DNA from: Rickettsiales bacterium
GTDB taxonomy: Bacteria; Bacteroidota; Bacteroidia; Cytophagales; Cyclobacteriaceae
Direction: 5' to 3'
Assembly: GCA_002729235.1 (NCBI GenBank)
Contig: PBTY01000053.1
Span: 100,030-135,401, forward strand
DNA: 35,372 nt
Shown here: positions 8,903-16,309 of the stretch, piece by piece
Position numbering within the stretch: position 1 is the first letter of the stretch
Layout: every line of letters starts with the position of its first letter
The notes under the pieces: generated by a model
Told to the model about the DNA's origin: nothing
The model's database searches: none
Seen by the model: the letters and a program-made list of their open reading frames with translations, nothing else
Translations under genes and position numbers: made by a program

Positions 8903-9348
8903 GTCATTCTTGCGGAGCCTGCCTGCCGGTGGGCAGGGCAGGAATCGCATCATGATTATTCAGAAAAATATGCAGTCAAATAACCCCCTCTGTCAATTTC
9001 CTAGCGGAGAATTGACATCTCCCCCTCGGAGATGGGGAGAGTAGATAGTCGAAAAGATTGTAGTCATTCTCTTGTCGGGCACGTCATTCCTGTGTAGACA
9101 GGAATCGCATGATATAGATTGTTTTTTAAATAAGCTAAAAGTGAACCTCTCAGCCTTCGGCAGTTGACTTGAATAGGTTATTAATTAGTGTATGAATTAT
9201 CGCTCCTTATTTGCCCCGTCCCTAAAGGGAGGTAATTTGAATGGCATATCACAATGTTATTCATGCAGCCTGACTGCCGTGGCAGGGCAGGAATCGCATC
9301 ATGATTTTCAGAAAAATATGCAGTAATATGAACCCCCTCTGTATCTCC

Positions 9349-9376
9349 CACTAGTCGTGCGCCACTGGCCGTGCAC
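9349..9376 (+). repeat. 14-bp minisatellite, two tandem units
   Basis: CACTAGTCGTGCGC and CACTGGCCGTGCAC, inside the last B module and at the same internal position as the three-unit array at 8596-8637. Confidence 0.75.
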
Positions 9377-9406
9377 CCCTTTTTAAAGGGAGCAATTCGT
9401 TGTAGT

Positions 9407-10276
9407 TTATTTGGACTTCAAATAATGCTCACACATCAGACGGATGCCGTCTTTGGAGCTGTAGGGTGGAGTAAAATCTATTTTGTCATAACTCTCTGTT
9501 GAGTCAACGACTAAGGATTTGAAGAGGCGTTGGGCGATGGCAGGTTTAAAGATACCAATCAATTTTTGCCCAATTTTAGGAATGGGCAGAAGTTTTTTGG
9601 AAGGATTGATATGCTGAAGGATCTCTTGCATCAATTCGGATGTGGAAAGTGTAGGGGAGTCTGATGGAAGATAGGTTCCACTGGCTTTGTGCTCGATGAT
9701 GTGATCTGTTATGGCAATCAGATTGTCCACGAAAACCATGCTTCGCTCATTTTGGATGCCACCCAGAGGAATGGGTTTATTTCGTGATGAGAACTGCATC
9801 AACTTTAGCAAGTTACCCTTGGCTCCTGGGCCGTAGATCAATGGGGGTCTGATGATGGCTACTGTGAAGGAATCATCTTCTAGTTTCAAGAGTTCTTGTT
9901 CTGCTTCATATTTGCTGGATCCGTAAGCGTCATTGGGATGACATGGAGTAGTCAACGAAATGGGAGAGGTGCTAAAGTCCAGGCCATAAACCTTGATGGT
10001 AGATAAGAAAATGAACTGCCTGACACCAGCTGCTTTTGCTGCTTTTGCAAAATCTAAAGTTAGATCTCTATTGACCTGAAAGTACAACTCATCAGGAGTA
10101 GGTTCCATCCGATGGGCTATGCCAGCACAGTGGATTATGGACTCTATGCCCTTGAAGTCAACTTGTGTTGGAGCTACACTTTGAAGTGATATGGTATTAA
10201 TCTGGTCTTGATTCTTAGAAATTTCTAAGATTCTGGAGCCAACGAAGCCTGAAGAACCGGTGAGTAGGATTTGCAT
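9407..10276 (-). CDS. WbpV-like NAD-dependent epimerase/4-ketoreductase
   Basis: The start is set at ATG 10276 (MQILLTGSSGFVGSRILE), giving 289 residues. A longer in-frame start at 10321 would encode a leader read from a dispersed repeat (10307-10347) and is not credible. Extended short-chain dehydrogenase: GSSGFVGS near the N-terminus, IIHCAGIAHRM, FLSTIKVYG, and the catalytic Y-G-S-S-K. The segment around IHCAGIAHRM...FLSTIKVYG resembles WbpV and related reductases that act on the product of WbpM-type dehydratases. The likely reaction is reduction of UDP-4-keto-6-deoxy-HexNAc to UDP-QuiNAc or UDP-FucNAc; the C4 stereochemistry cannot be told. The stop codon lies two bases from the repeat island. 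An alternative is a UDP-hexose 4-epimerase. Confidence 0.8.
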   Translation of the reverse strand: MQILLTGSSGFVGSRILEISKNQDQINTISLQSVAPTQVDFKGIESIIHCAGIAHRMEPTPDELYFQVNRDLTLDFAKAAKAAGVRQFIFLSTIKVYGLDFSTSPISLTTPCHPNDAYGSSKYEAEQELLKLEDDSFTVAIIRPPLIYGPGAKGNLLKLMQFSSRNKPIPLGGIQNERSMVFVDNLIAITDHIIEHKASGTYLPSDSPTLSTSELMQEILQHINPSKKLLPIPKIGQKLIGIFKPAIAQRLFKSLVVDSTESYDKIDFTPPYSSKDGIRLMCEHYLKSK

Positions 10277-10306
10277 GGATGAACTCACCCTGGCCGGGCG
10301 CCCCCA

Positions 10307-10347
10307 ACCCCCTCTCTTCACCAGAGAGGAATGGTGATTGTTAAAAG
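10307..10347 (+). repeat. Solo B-type module between the WbpV-like and GT2 genes
   Basis: Begins AACCCCCTCTCTTCACCAGA and ends GGTGATTGTTAAAAG, close to the B module ending GGTGATTGTTGAAAAG at 8656-8671. CCTCTCTTCACCAGAGAGG can fold into a hairpin. It fills most of the gap between the two genes. Confidence 0.6.
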
Positions 10348-10348
10348 T

Positions 10349-11098
10349 TTATTTCTTCAAATATTCAAAAACTTTTCTAAAGTACTTCAGACTTAACTTA
10401 AACATATTGGTTTTAATACCATTTTCAGCGCAAGCACGGATAATTTCTTTGTTCAGTCGCCAGCGTCTTTCTATGGTGCCGTTGCTTAGACCGCCAGGGA
10501 GCATGTCTACAGTCAGCAATGGTAGGTATTGGTAAGTGATTTCATGTTTGTACAATACTCGCGTTAGCCATTCATAATCAGCTGCGATCTTGTAGTCTAT
10601 CTGGAAATTACCAAATTGCTCATAAACGGACTTCTTGCAATAAAAGGAGGGATGAGCAGGCATGTAACCCCATTCAAATTTGGATGGATCAAAGCGAGCA
10701 GAGGAATAATATCGGGTGGTTTTACTTCTGTCCTTTGGCGAGACAAAACGGATGTCTGCAAAAACAGATTCTAAACCGTTATCCTTTTCAAAAGCATCCA
10801 CTATTTGTGAAATGATTGTGGTATTGTGCAAGACATCATCAGAGTTTAGGATGCCGATAATCTCGCCTGTAGCTAAAGCAATTCCTTTGTTCAGCCCATC
10901 GTACATTCCTTTATCTGGTTCTGAAATGAGCTGAGCAACATGCGGATATTGCTTGACGACTTCTAACGTATTGTCCTTAGAAGCTCCATCTATGACGATG
11001 TGCTCGATATCCGAGTGGTTTTGTTCTGCTACACTGCGTAAGGTCTCTCCAACAGTAGAATCACTATTAAAAGTGACTGTAATAATGCTTACCTTCAT
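10349..11098 (-). CDS. Glycosyltransferase family 2, WcaE-like
   Basis: 249 residues with a GT-A fold: VSIITVTFNSDSTVGETLRS at the N-terminus, HIVIDGASKDNT, KGMYDGLNKGIALATGE near 82-98, and the metal-binding ILNSDD. Acceptor-side motifs GYMPAHPSFYCKK and KIAADYEWLTRVLY follow. This pattern, particularly DKGMYDGLNKGI and PAHPSF, is that of colanic-acid WcaE-type transferases. It overlaps the WcaF gene by four bases (ATGA), and the same pair stands near gmd-fcl here as in enterobacterial colanic acid clusters. Cytoplasmic; the donor sugar is unknown, with GDP-fucose possible from context. Confidence 0.88.
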   Translation of the reverse strand: MKVSIITVTFNSDSTVGETLRSVAEQNHSDIEHIVIDGASKDNTLEVVKQYPHVAQLISEPDKGMYDGLNKGIALATGEIIGILNSDDVLHNTTIISQIVDAFEKDNGLESVFADIRFVSPKDRSKTTRYYSSARFDPSKFEWGYMPAHPSFYCKKSVYEQFGNFQIDYKIAADYEWLTRVLYKHEITYQYLPLLTVDMLPGGLSNGTIERRWRLNKEIIRACAENGIKTNMFKLSLKYFRKVFEYLKK

Positions 11099-11667
11099 TC
11101 TTCAATCTTTCGGTCTCTAACTTTCACTGCTGGGTTTCCTTGATAAATGCTATAGGCTTCCAGGTCTTTGGTGGCCACACTACCAACGGATAATATGGCA
11201 TGTGACTTCAAAGTCACTCCAGGGCAAACGGTGGACTGAGCACCGACCCAGGCTCCATCTTCCAGGATGATTTCTCCAATCATTAAATCAAAAGTGGACT
11301 TTTTGTAGTTGTGATTTCCTGTTAGTAACATGGCTCCTTGAGAAATGCAGCAATTGTTACCAATAGTTACCTTCGTCAGGTTGTCAATCCAGACCTTTTC
11401 TCCGATCCAGGAGTAATCACCAATTTCGAGTAACCAGGGGTATTTGATATTGACCGATGGATTGATGCGAACACCTTTGCCCACTTTGGCTCCAAATAAT
11501 CGCAGTAAACTCACCTTGAGACTACTAAGAGGATTCAATGGATTAACAAAGAATAGGATATTAAAGAAATACCAGAACAAACGTTTGATGGTAGAGCCTC
11601 CTGTATTGTACCAGGAATTGTTATATGTAGATAAACTTGTTTTATTCACACTTAGAAGCTGATTCAA
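11095..11667 (-). CDS. wcaF: WcaF-type O-acetyltransferase (hexapeptide repeat)
   Basis: 190 residues, near the 182 of E. coli WcaF. The N-terminal motif SLSTYNNSWYNTGGS and the FFVNPLNPLSSLKVSLLRLF region are WcaF landmarks. Then comes a left-handed beta-helix of hexapeptide repeats (IGDYSWIGEKVWIDNLTKVTI) with LLTGNHNYKK, which carries the expected catalytic His, and the closing YSIYQGNPAVKV. It transfers acetyl from acetyl-CoA to a sugar of the repeat unit in the cytoplasm. The gene start lies 26 bases inside the upstream glycosyltransferase gene in another frame, and its end overlaps the GT2 start by four bases, so translation is probably coupled. Confidence 0.9.
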   Translation of the reverse strand: MNQLLSVNKTSLSTYNNSWYNTGGSTIKRLFWYFFNILFFVNPLNPLSSLKVSLLRLFGAKVGKGVRINPSVNIKYPWLLEIGDYSWIGEKVWIDNLTKVTIGNNCCISQGAMLLTGNHNYKKSTFDLMIGEIILEDGAWVGAQSTVCPGVTLKSHAILSVGSVATKDLEAYSIYQGNPAVKVRDRKIEE

Positions 11668-12787
11668 ACATTGTTTGGTATTGCGATTTCAAATCTACGT
11701 TTTTCATGTAATTCTCAGCTATTTTTCGAGCACCTGATTGTAAATTTTGATATTCCTGCTGATTAAGGGAGATTGCGTGGTTAATTGTTGATTGCCACTG
11801 ATTTTCTTCTAGTGGTATGTCCCAACCAGCTTGTTTATTTTGCAAACCGTTCCAGGGGGTATGAGGTGAAATGATAACCGGAGTACCAACATTAAAAGCT
11901 TCAAAAATTGCATGCCCAAAGTTTTCTCCCTTAGTTGGTAGAATAAAGTAATGATAGTTTTGCAAGGTTCTTTGAACTTCTGATGGCTTTATTGCGGAGT
12001 ATATATTGACAGTGATGTTTTTGGGTAGTTTCTTTATTTGTTGCTTTAATAAACTCAGATATTCTTGATCGGCAGGACCATATATGTCATATGCTAAAGG
12101 TGTAGTGATGTTTGAGTTCTTAAGAATTTGGATAAACCATAGATGATTTTTCTTTGGAGCGATGAGTGAAATGGTCACTAATCTGATTGGCAGATCTACC
12201 TTATGTGTTTTAGGTAAAAAGTTTGGCGTGAACGTGGGTGCATTACCCACCACCCACGTTTTGTTGTAAGAGCTGGAATAGTTTAGAATGTCTTTTTTTT
12301 CTTGTTCATCTGTAGCATGCCAGCCAAGATGCTTAATCCGGTTAAGATAAAGATGCTTTATTAAGAAAAGGTAGATTTTTTTCTTGAATGGCTTGATGGA
12401 TAAGGCTCCTTGCTGTAGCATGCCTCTTGGAGCAATTAATACGGGAAGGCTGTATTTTTTAGCTAAACGAAGCGGAGAAATGGTTGTGAACGAAGAAAAA
12501 ATTCCATTGATATAAATGAGGTCTATTTGGATGTCCTGAATTAGTTTTTCAATAGTTTGAAGATTCCTTGAATTTTGATTTAAATAGGCTACCTGGCATC
12601 GTTCAGAATAAGCAGTCCATTGATTGACAGGAACATCCAGGATATAAAGGTCATGATCCTGGTTGGTAGTGATTATCAGGTATTCCATTTTGTTCACTGA
12701 CAGTTGAACGAGATTATCCAATGATCTAATGGGGCCACCTGCTTTAAAAGCCGGAGTGAAATAATCGTAAAAGACTAGAACTCTCAT
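11642..12787 (-). CDS. Glycosyltransferase family 4
   Basis: 381 residues with GT-B fold. The N-terminal MRVLVFYDYFTPAFKAGGPI carries the GG loop of the acceptor domain. IAPRGMLQQGAL (118-129) is typical of a GT4 subgroup. The donor domain begins near LVTISLIAPKKN (203-214), and the E-x7-E motif is Glu288-Glu296 (ENFGHAIFE). Retaining transfer from a nucleotide sugar is expected; the sugar cannot be told. It overlaps the next upstream gene by four bases and the downstream wcaF gene by 26 bases. Confidence 0.88.
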   Translation of the reverse strand: MRVLVFYDYFTPAFKAGGPIRSLDNLVQLSVNKMEYLIITTNQDHDLYILDVPVNQWTAYSERCQVAYLNQNSRNLQTIEKLIQDIQIDLIYINGIFSSFTTISPLRLAKKYSLPVLIAPRGMLQQGALSIKPFKKKIYLFLIKHLYLNRIKHLGWHATDEQEKKDILNYSSSYNKTWVVGNAPTFTPNFLPKTHKVDLPIRLVTISLIAPKKNHLWFIQILKNSNITTPLAYDIYGPADQEYLSLLKQQIKKLPKNITVNIYSAIKPSEVQRTLQNYHYFILPTKGENFGHAIFEAFNVGTPVIISPHTPWNGLQNKQAGWDIPLEENQWQSTINHAISLNQQEYQNLQSGARKIAENYMKNVDLKSQYQTMFESASKCE

Positions 12788-13800
12788 TTAATTACAGATA
12801 AAAGTTCGTTCACCCAAAGTTCGGGAGTTATTGTTTTGCCTAATGATAAGCTTCTTTGAGCCATTAGGTTTAACTCATTATCTTTTAAACAAGATATTTT
12901 TTTCATGGCTTTGAATAGGTTATTCGCGTCACTTCCGTGTATTTTAAAACCGTTATAACCGTTAATAAGGAATTGAGTGGTTGCCCCTGATTCATGTGTG
13001 CCGATAATAGGCATTCCCGATAAAGCAGCCTCTTGTATCGCTACACCCCAAGCTTCATATTTGCTGGGAAGTATAAAGACACCTCCCTTTTTAAGCTCTT
13101 CTCTAAGTTTATCAGGTTGCATGAAGGGTCTAATTGTACAACCCTCAGATGCTTTGATTTGATCTTCAAAGGGTCCATTTCCTATAAATTCCAAATTCCA
13201 GTCACAGCCAGATTCTCTTAAATCACTGTATGCTTTCAGGAGAACATCTACTCCTTTATGGTCTACCAGCCTTCCAAAGAAAAGGAAACGTTTTTGAAAA
13301 ACAGGAGAGGTTACCGTACTGTTGCTGTCTGCTACATATAAGTTTTTTAAAATTTGATTTGTTTTAAACCCAAGACGTTGTGCAAACGAGTATTGTAAGA
13401 GTCCCGGCACCCAAATATGAGAGAACTTGTTGTGAATTATAAGAGGCGCAAGGAAACAACCAATTCGTTGACGCAAAGTGCCTAACCAGTGGTTATCCAT
13501 TCCGCACACAACAGGAATATTTTGGTCTCTGTATTTTTTGGCTAGTTTATTGTAGAAGGGGTTTCCCCATCCAGCAACGTAGACAATGTCTGGGTTAAAA
13601 TTGATCAACTCGATCTCAGACAATGAGTGATCAAGTTCCAGTATTTTTATATCCATTTCAGGTTTAAATTCGAAAGGAGCTTCATTCGACCGTTTTTGTC
13701 TAACAATTACGCTTACACTCCCTGGAATTTCTTGATGTAACTTATTGACACAGGACAGCCAGTAGCCTGTGAGTCGAGTATATAAAAAAAGGAATTTCAA
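12784..13800 (-). CDS. Glycosyltransferase family 4
   Basis: 338 residues, a slightly short GT-B enzyme. The donor-binding half starts at RFLFFGRLVDHKGVDVLLKA (171-190), with EFIGNGP and the E-x7-E motif at Glu249-Glu257 (EAWGVAIQE). The N-terminal half lacks the usual Gly-rich GG loop and has instead PDIVYVAGWGNPFYNKLAKK, so the acceptor domain is divergent. It overlaps by four bases both the polymerase gene upstream and the GT4 gene downstream. The sequence here is already more AT-rich than that to its left. Confidence 0.85.
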   Translation of the reverse strand: MKFLFLYTRLTGYWLSCVNKLHQEIPGSVSVIVRQKRSNEAPFEFKPEMDIKILELDHSLSEIELINFNPDIVYVAGWGNPFYNKLAKKYRDQNIPVVCGMDNHWLGTLRQRIGCFLAPLIIHNKFSHIWVPGLLQYSFAQRLGFKTNQILKNLYVADSNSTVTSPVFQKRFLFFGRLVDHKGVDVLLKAYSDLRESGCDWNLEFIGNGPFEDQIKASEGCTIRPFMQPDKLREELKKGGVFILPSKYEAWGVAIQEAALSGMPIIGTHESGATTQFLINGYNGFKIHGSDANNLFKAMKKISCLKDNELNLMAQRSLSLGKTITPELWVNELLSVIK

Positions 13801-15134
13801 CTGTTGATTTTTTTTTGATAAGCTGATAAGTTTTCTCTTAATGGAATTGATTGTAGAGCAAAATAGATGAAGAATAACGGTGTATAAATATTCATACTAG
13901 CAGCCATCCATGATTCAACAATCGCCGAAAATAATGCGGATAATAAAAATGCTCTAGCTAACACTTTATCTTGACAATGTGAAAAAAGCTTTTTAATGAA
14001 AATGAAATAAAGGAAAAGACCAATTATTCCAACATCAAGAAGAATTGATAAATAACTATTCCATACCCCATTCCATTGTCTGGCATAAATACCTCCTAAT
14101 ACATTATTTCTATAATCCTCAACAAAATATTGATCATAATAAACTCCTTTTCCGATCCAAGGGTTTTCTTTTATCTTTTCCCATACTACTTTCCATATAT
14201 CTGCTCGTCCTGAAGCATTTTCTAGGCTTTCTACTCTTAAATAGTTCTCCAAACCCAAGCTGTATATTATTTGAGGAAAGTTTATGTTTGAAATGAACAA
14301 ATATCCAGCAATAACTAGTGTAATAATTATCGCGAATCTTGAGAAATTATATGCATAACGCTTTGTTATTTCATAAATCAGTAACGAGAATAATGCATTT
14401 CTACTACCACTAAGAACCACTGAAATAAATATGATGCTAAAAAATACTTTGTAGTATTTAATCTCATTAGTAGTTAAAAGTTTTTTCTTGCGGCAGTAGT
14501 CAAAGAAAGGATATAGCAAAAAAGACAATAATCCTACACCATTAGGATTGCCCATTAATCCAGCAAATCGGCCATTTACCGAAACAAAGTCTCTAATAGG
14601 AGTAAAGAACAAAATGAGCCCAATAGTATAGTAGCAAAATATTATCCAATAAAATACATTAACAAAAAAGCGAAGATTGTCGCGTTGATAAAAAAACAGT
14701 CGAAATACATCGATAAAAATAAAAGCCACTAAAAAGAAGCCTACACTCCTTGGTATTGCCTCCATAGGAACAGGGCTTAAGAAGATGCTTGTAAATAGAG
14801 CGTAAATTGAGAATGGTAAAAAGAATACAGATATTTTATCCTTCCCATCTAATAAATAAGACGACACAAAGAGAAGGATTACCCCTAAGGAAGTAAACCT
14901 TAAGGTCTTAACAAAACCTAATGAATTAAATTGATTATCTGCAAAAACAAATATTAAAATAATAATCAAAAAACCAGAGATTACATTCTTTTGGTTAAAA
15001 TGATAGTATAAAATCCCAAGTGAAAGTAACATCGCACCATAGATTCCTACTCCAATTCCTCCAATGAGAATTATAAGAAAATGACCAATTACGCTTTTGG
15101 TGAACTGATTAATTGGCTTATACTTTAATAACAT
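13797..15134 (-). CDS. Wzy-like O-antigen polymerase/ligase family membrane protein
   Basis: 445 residues with about ten to twelve hydrophobic segments. The motif NGRFAGLMGNPNGVGLLSF (around 190), SGSRNALFSLL (around 240), and a long periplasmic loop with GRADIWKVVWEKIKENPWIG followed by WNSYLSILLDVGIIGL are characteristic of the Wzy_C/O-antigen ligase family (PF04932). As the only such protein in a locus that also has wzx, wza and wzc, it is most simply the repeat-unit polymerase, joining undecaprenyl-linked repeats at the periplasmic face. An O-antigen ligase role cannot be excluded from sequence. It overlaps the upstream acyltransferase gene by 17 bases. AT-rich. Confidence 0.85.
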   Translation of the reverse strand: MLLKYKPINQFTKSVIGHFLIILIGGIGVGIYGAMLLSLGILYYHFNQKNVISGFLIIILIFVFADNQFNSLGFVKTLRFTSLGVILLFVSSYLLDGKDKISVFFLPFSIYALFTSIFLSPVPMEAIPRSVGFFLVAFIFIDVFRLFFYQRDNLRFFVNVFYWIIFCYYTIGLILFFTPIRDFVSVNGRFAGLMGNPNGVGLLSFLLYPFFDYCRKKKLLTTNEIKYYKVFFSIIFISVVLSGSRNALFSLLIYEITKRYAYNFSRFAIIITLVIAGYLFISNINFPQIIYSLGLENYLRVESLENASGRADIWKVVWEKIKENPWIGKGVYYDQYFVEDYRNNVLGGIYARQWNGVWNSYLSILLDVGIIGLFLYFIFIKKLFSHCQDKVLARAFLLSALFSAIVESWMAASMNIYTPLFFIYFALQSIPLRENLSAYQKKINS

Positions 15135-16263
15135 TCCTTGTTTTCTTTAAAAGCTCCTTATACCAATTAGGATCCATACATGGACGCTCAATTAATAAAT
15201 AAAAAACACCAGATCCTAATAAAGTAACTGGAGCAATTACAAGAAATAGAATGGCGTAATCAAGAATAAAACTGCCTGTATTTAAATAATTCTTTAAGAC
15301 TATTACTGGGATTGATATTAATCGCCCATGCAATAAGTATATTGAATAACACATTCCTCCGACAATTGAAATGAACGGAAACTTTAGGAATTTATTGATT
15401 AAAGTACCCTTTAAAGCCCCCAACATTAAAATATTCACCATAATTAGAATGTACCATTGAATTAAATAGAAACCATAAAGATTGTTAAGACAAATACCAA
15501 TTAAAAAAGCAGTAAGAGCAAAAAGATCAAATAGATAATTAGTGCTTTGAAACCAATCATTATGTTTAATGTATAAATATGCCCAGCCAATACCTGTTAC
15601 AAATAAATGTATGAATTTATGCAGACCGGTGTGATTATAATCTAGGATATGAAAAAGTAATACAGAGTAAAGCAGAGAGAATAGAAAAAGCATAAATATT
15701 CGATTTCTAAACACTTTGTAAAATGTGGGTAAAACAATAGGGACAAGTAAATAGAATTGCACTTCTATCTCCAAGCTCCAAGCGGCTTTATTTATTATTG
15801 ACCCGTATCCAAAAGTGAAGTTATGAACATAAGCTAAAGTGGCTAGAAGGTGTTGAAGTAAATCAATTGGTTGGTATTTATTAAGAATTATTAATCCAAA
15901 AAAAAATAAAATACTAGATATAACATAAGGAGGCTCTAAGCGTGTTAGCCTCCTTAGATAGAATCTCTTAATCGACGGTGTCTTTTTACCTTCTTCAAAT
16001 GCTTTTATCCAAGGAACAGCTAAAATGAAACCGCTTATTAGAAAGAAAAGATGTACTCCACCTTCTCCAATGTTAATTGTATATGCTAAACATTTATCTA
16101 GAAATGACAATTCATATACTAAACCGCTATGCTCAATCCAAATCCCTCTAAGATGAATAAGAAAAACTAAAAATATCGCAATAAATCTTAACCCATCAAT
16201 TTCATCAATAACTCTACTATTTGATATACGTTTAAATTTAAGATTTGTAAACCATTGGATCAT
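15118..16263 (-). CDS. Acyltransferase family 3 membrane protein
   Basis: 381 residues with about ten membrane segments. The family start motif DEIDGLRFIAIFLVFLIHL (20-38) carries the conserved His, LRRLTRLEPPYVI carries the conserved Arg pair, and AAWSLEIEVQFYLLVP is the third family landmark (PF01757). Such proteins move acyl groups, usually acetyl, across the cytoplasmic membrane to O-acetylate surface sugars. It ends 17 bases inside the polymerase gene. It is one of two members of the family in the locus. Its 46-base upstream gap is among the wider ones in this block. Confidence 0.9.
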   Translation of the reverse strand: MIQWFTNLKFKRISNSRVIDEIDGLRFIAIFLVFLIHLRGIWIEHSGLVYELSFLDKCLAYTINIGEGGVHLFFLISGFILAVPWIKAFEEGKKTPSIKRFYLRRLTRLEPPYVISSILFFFGLIILNKYQPIDLLQHLLATLAYVHNFTFGYGSIINKAAWSLEIEVQFYLLVPIVLPTFYKVFRNRIFMLFLFSLLYSVLLFHILDYNHTGLHKFIHLFVTGIGWAYLYIKHNDWFQSTNYLFDLFALTAFLIGICLNNLYGFYLIQWYILIMVNILMLGALKGTLINKFLKFPFISIVGGMCYSIYLLHGRLISIPVIVLKNYLNTGSFILDYAILFLVIAPVTLLGSGVFYLLIERPCMDPNWYKELLKKTRNVIKV

Positions 16264-16309
16264 AGCATTATATGGTTATTTGAAAGAGAAAATGATTATA
16301 TTTTCAATA

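Larger units (their letters stand above)
8518..9405 (+). repeat. Higher-order tandem repeat island of alternating hairpin modules
   Basis: The order on the plus strand is A (8518), B (8578), A' (8695), B' (8775), A (8903), B (8982), A' (9083), B' (9144), A (9256), B (9331-9405). Corresponding modules recur at spacings of about 353 to 404 bases, so this is 2.5 copies of an A-B-A'-B' unit. A and A' both open with GTCATT and carry a hairpin of the type ATTCCTG...CAGGAAT followed by CGCAT. They then differ: A continues CATGATTnTTCAGAAAAATA, A' continues GATATAGATT and a run of T before AAATAAGCT. B opens AACCCCCTCT and B' opens AACC(C)CTCAGCC. The two A' copies differ at one position over 38 bases from CAGGAAT onward. 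No credible gene lies here; short open frames are made of repeat sequence. Confidence 0.85.

Noticed and set aside
8463-8983. Short plus-strand open frames at 8463-8660 and 8801-8983
   Set aside because: They are made of A, B and 14-bp repeat sequence, have no ribosome-binding context and match no protein pattern.
8375-9376. CRISPR array
   Set aside because: The 14-bp units are directly tandem or far apart, with no regular unique spacers, and no cas genes are present.
10277-10321. Upstream in-frame ATG for the WbpV-like gene at 10321
   Set aside because: The added 15 residues come from a dispersed repeat, and the Rossmann fold starts cleanly at ATG 10276.
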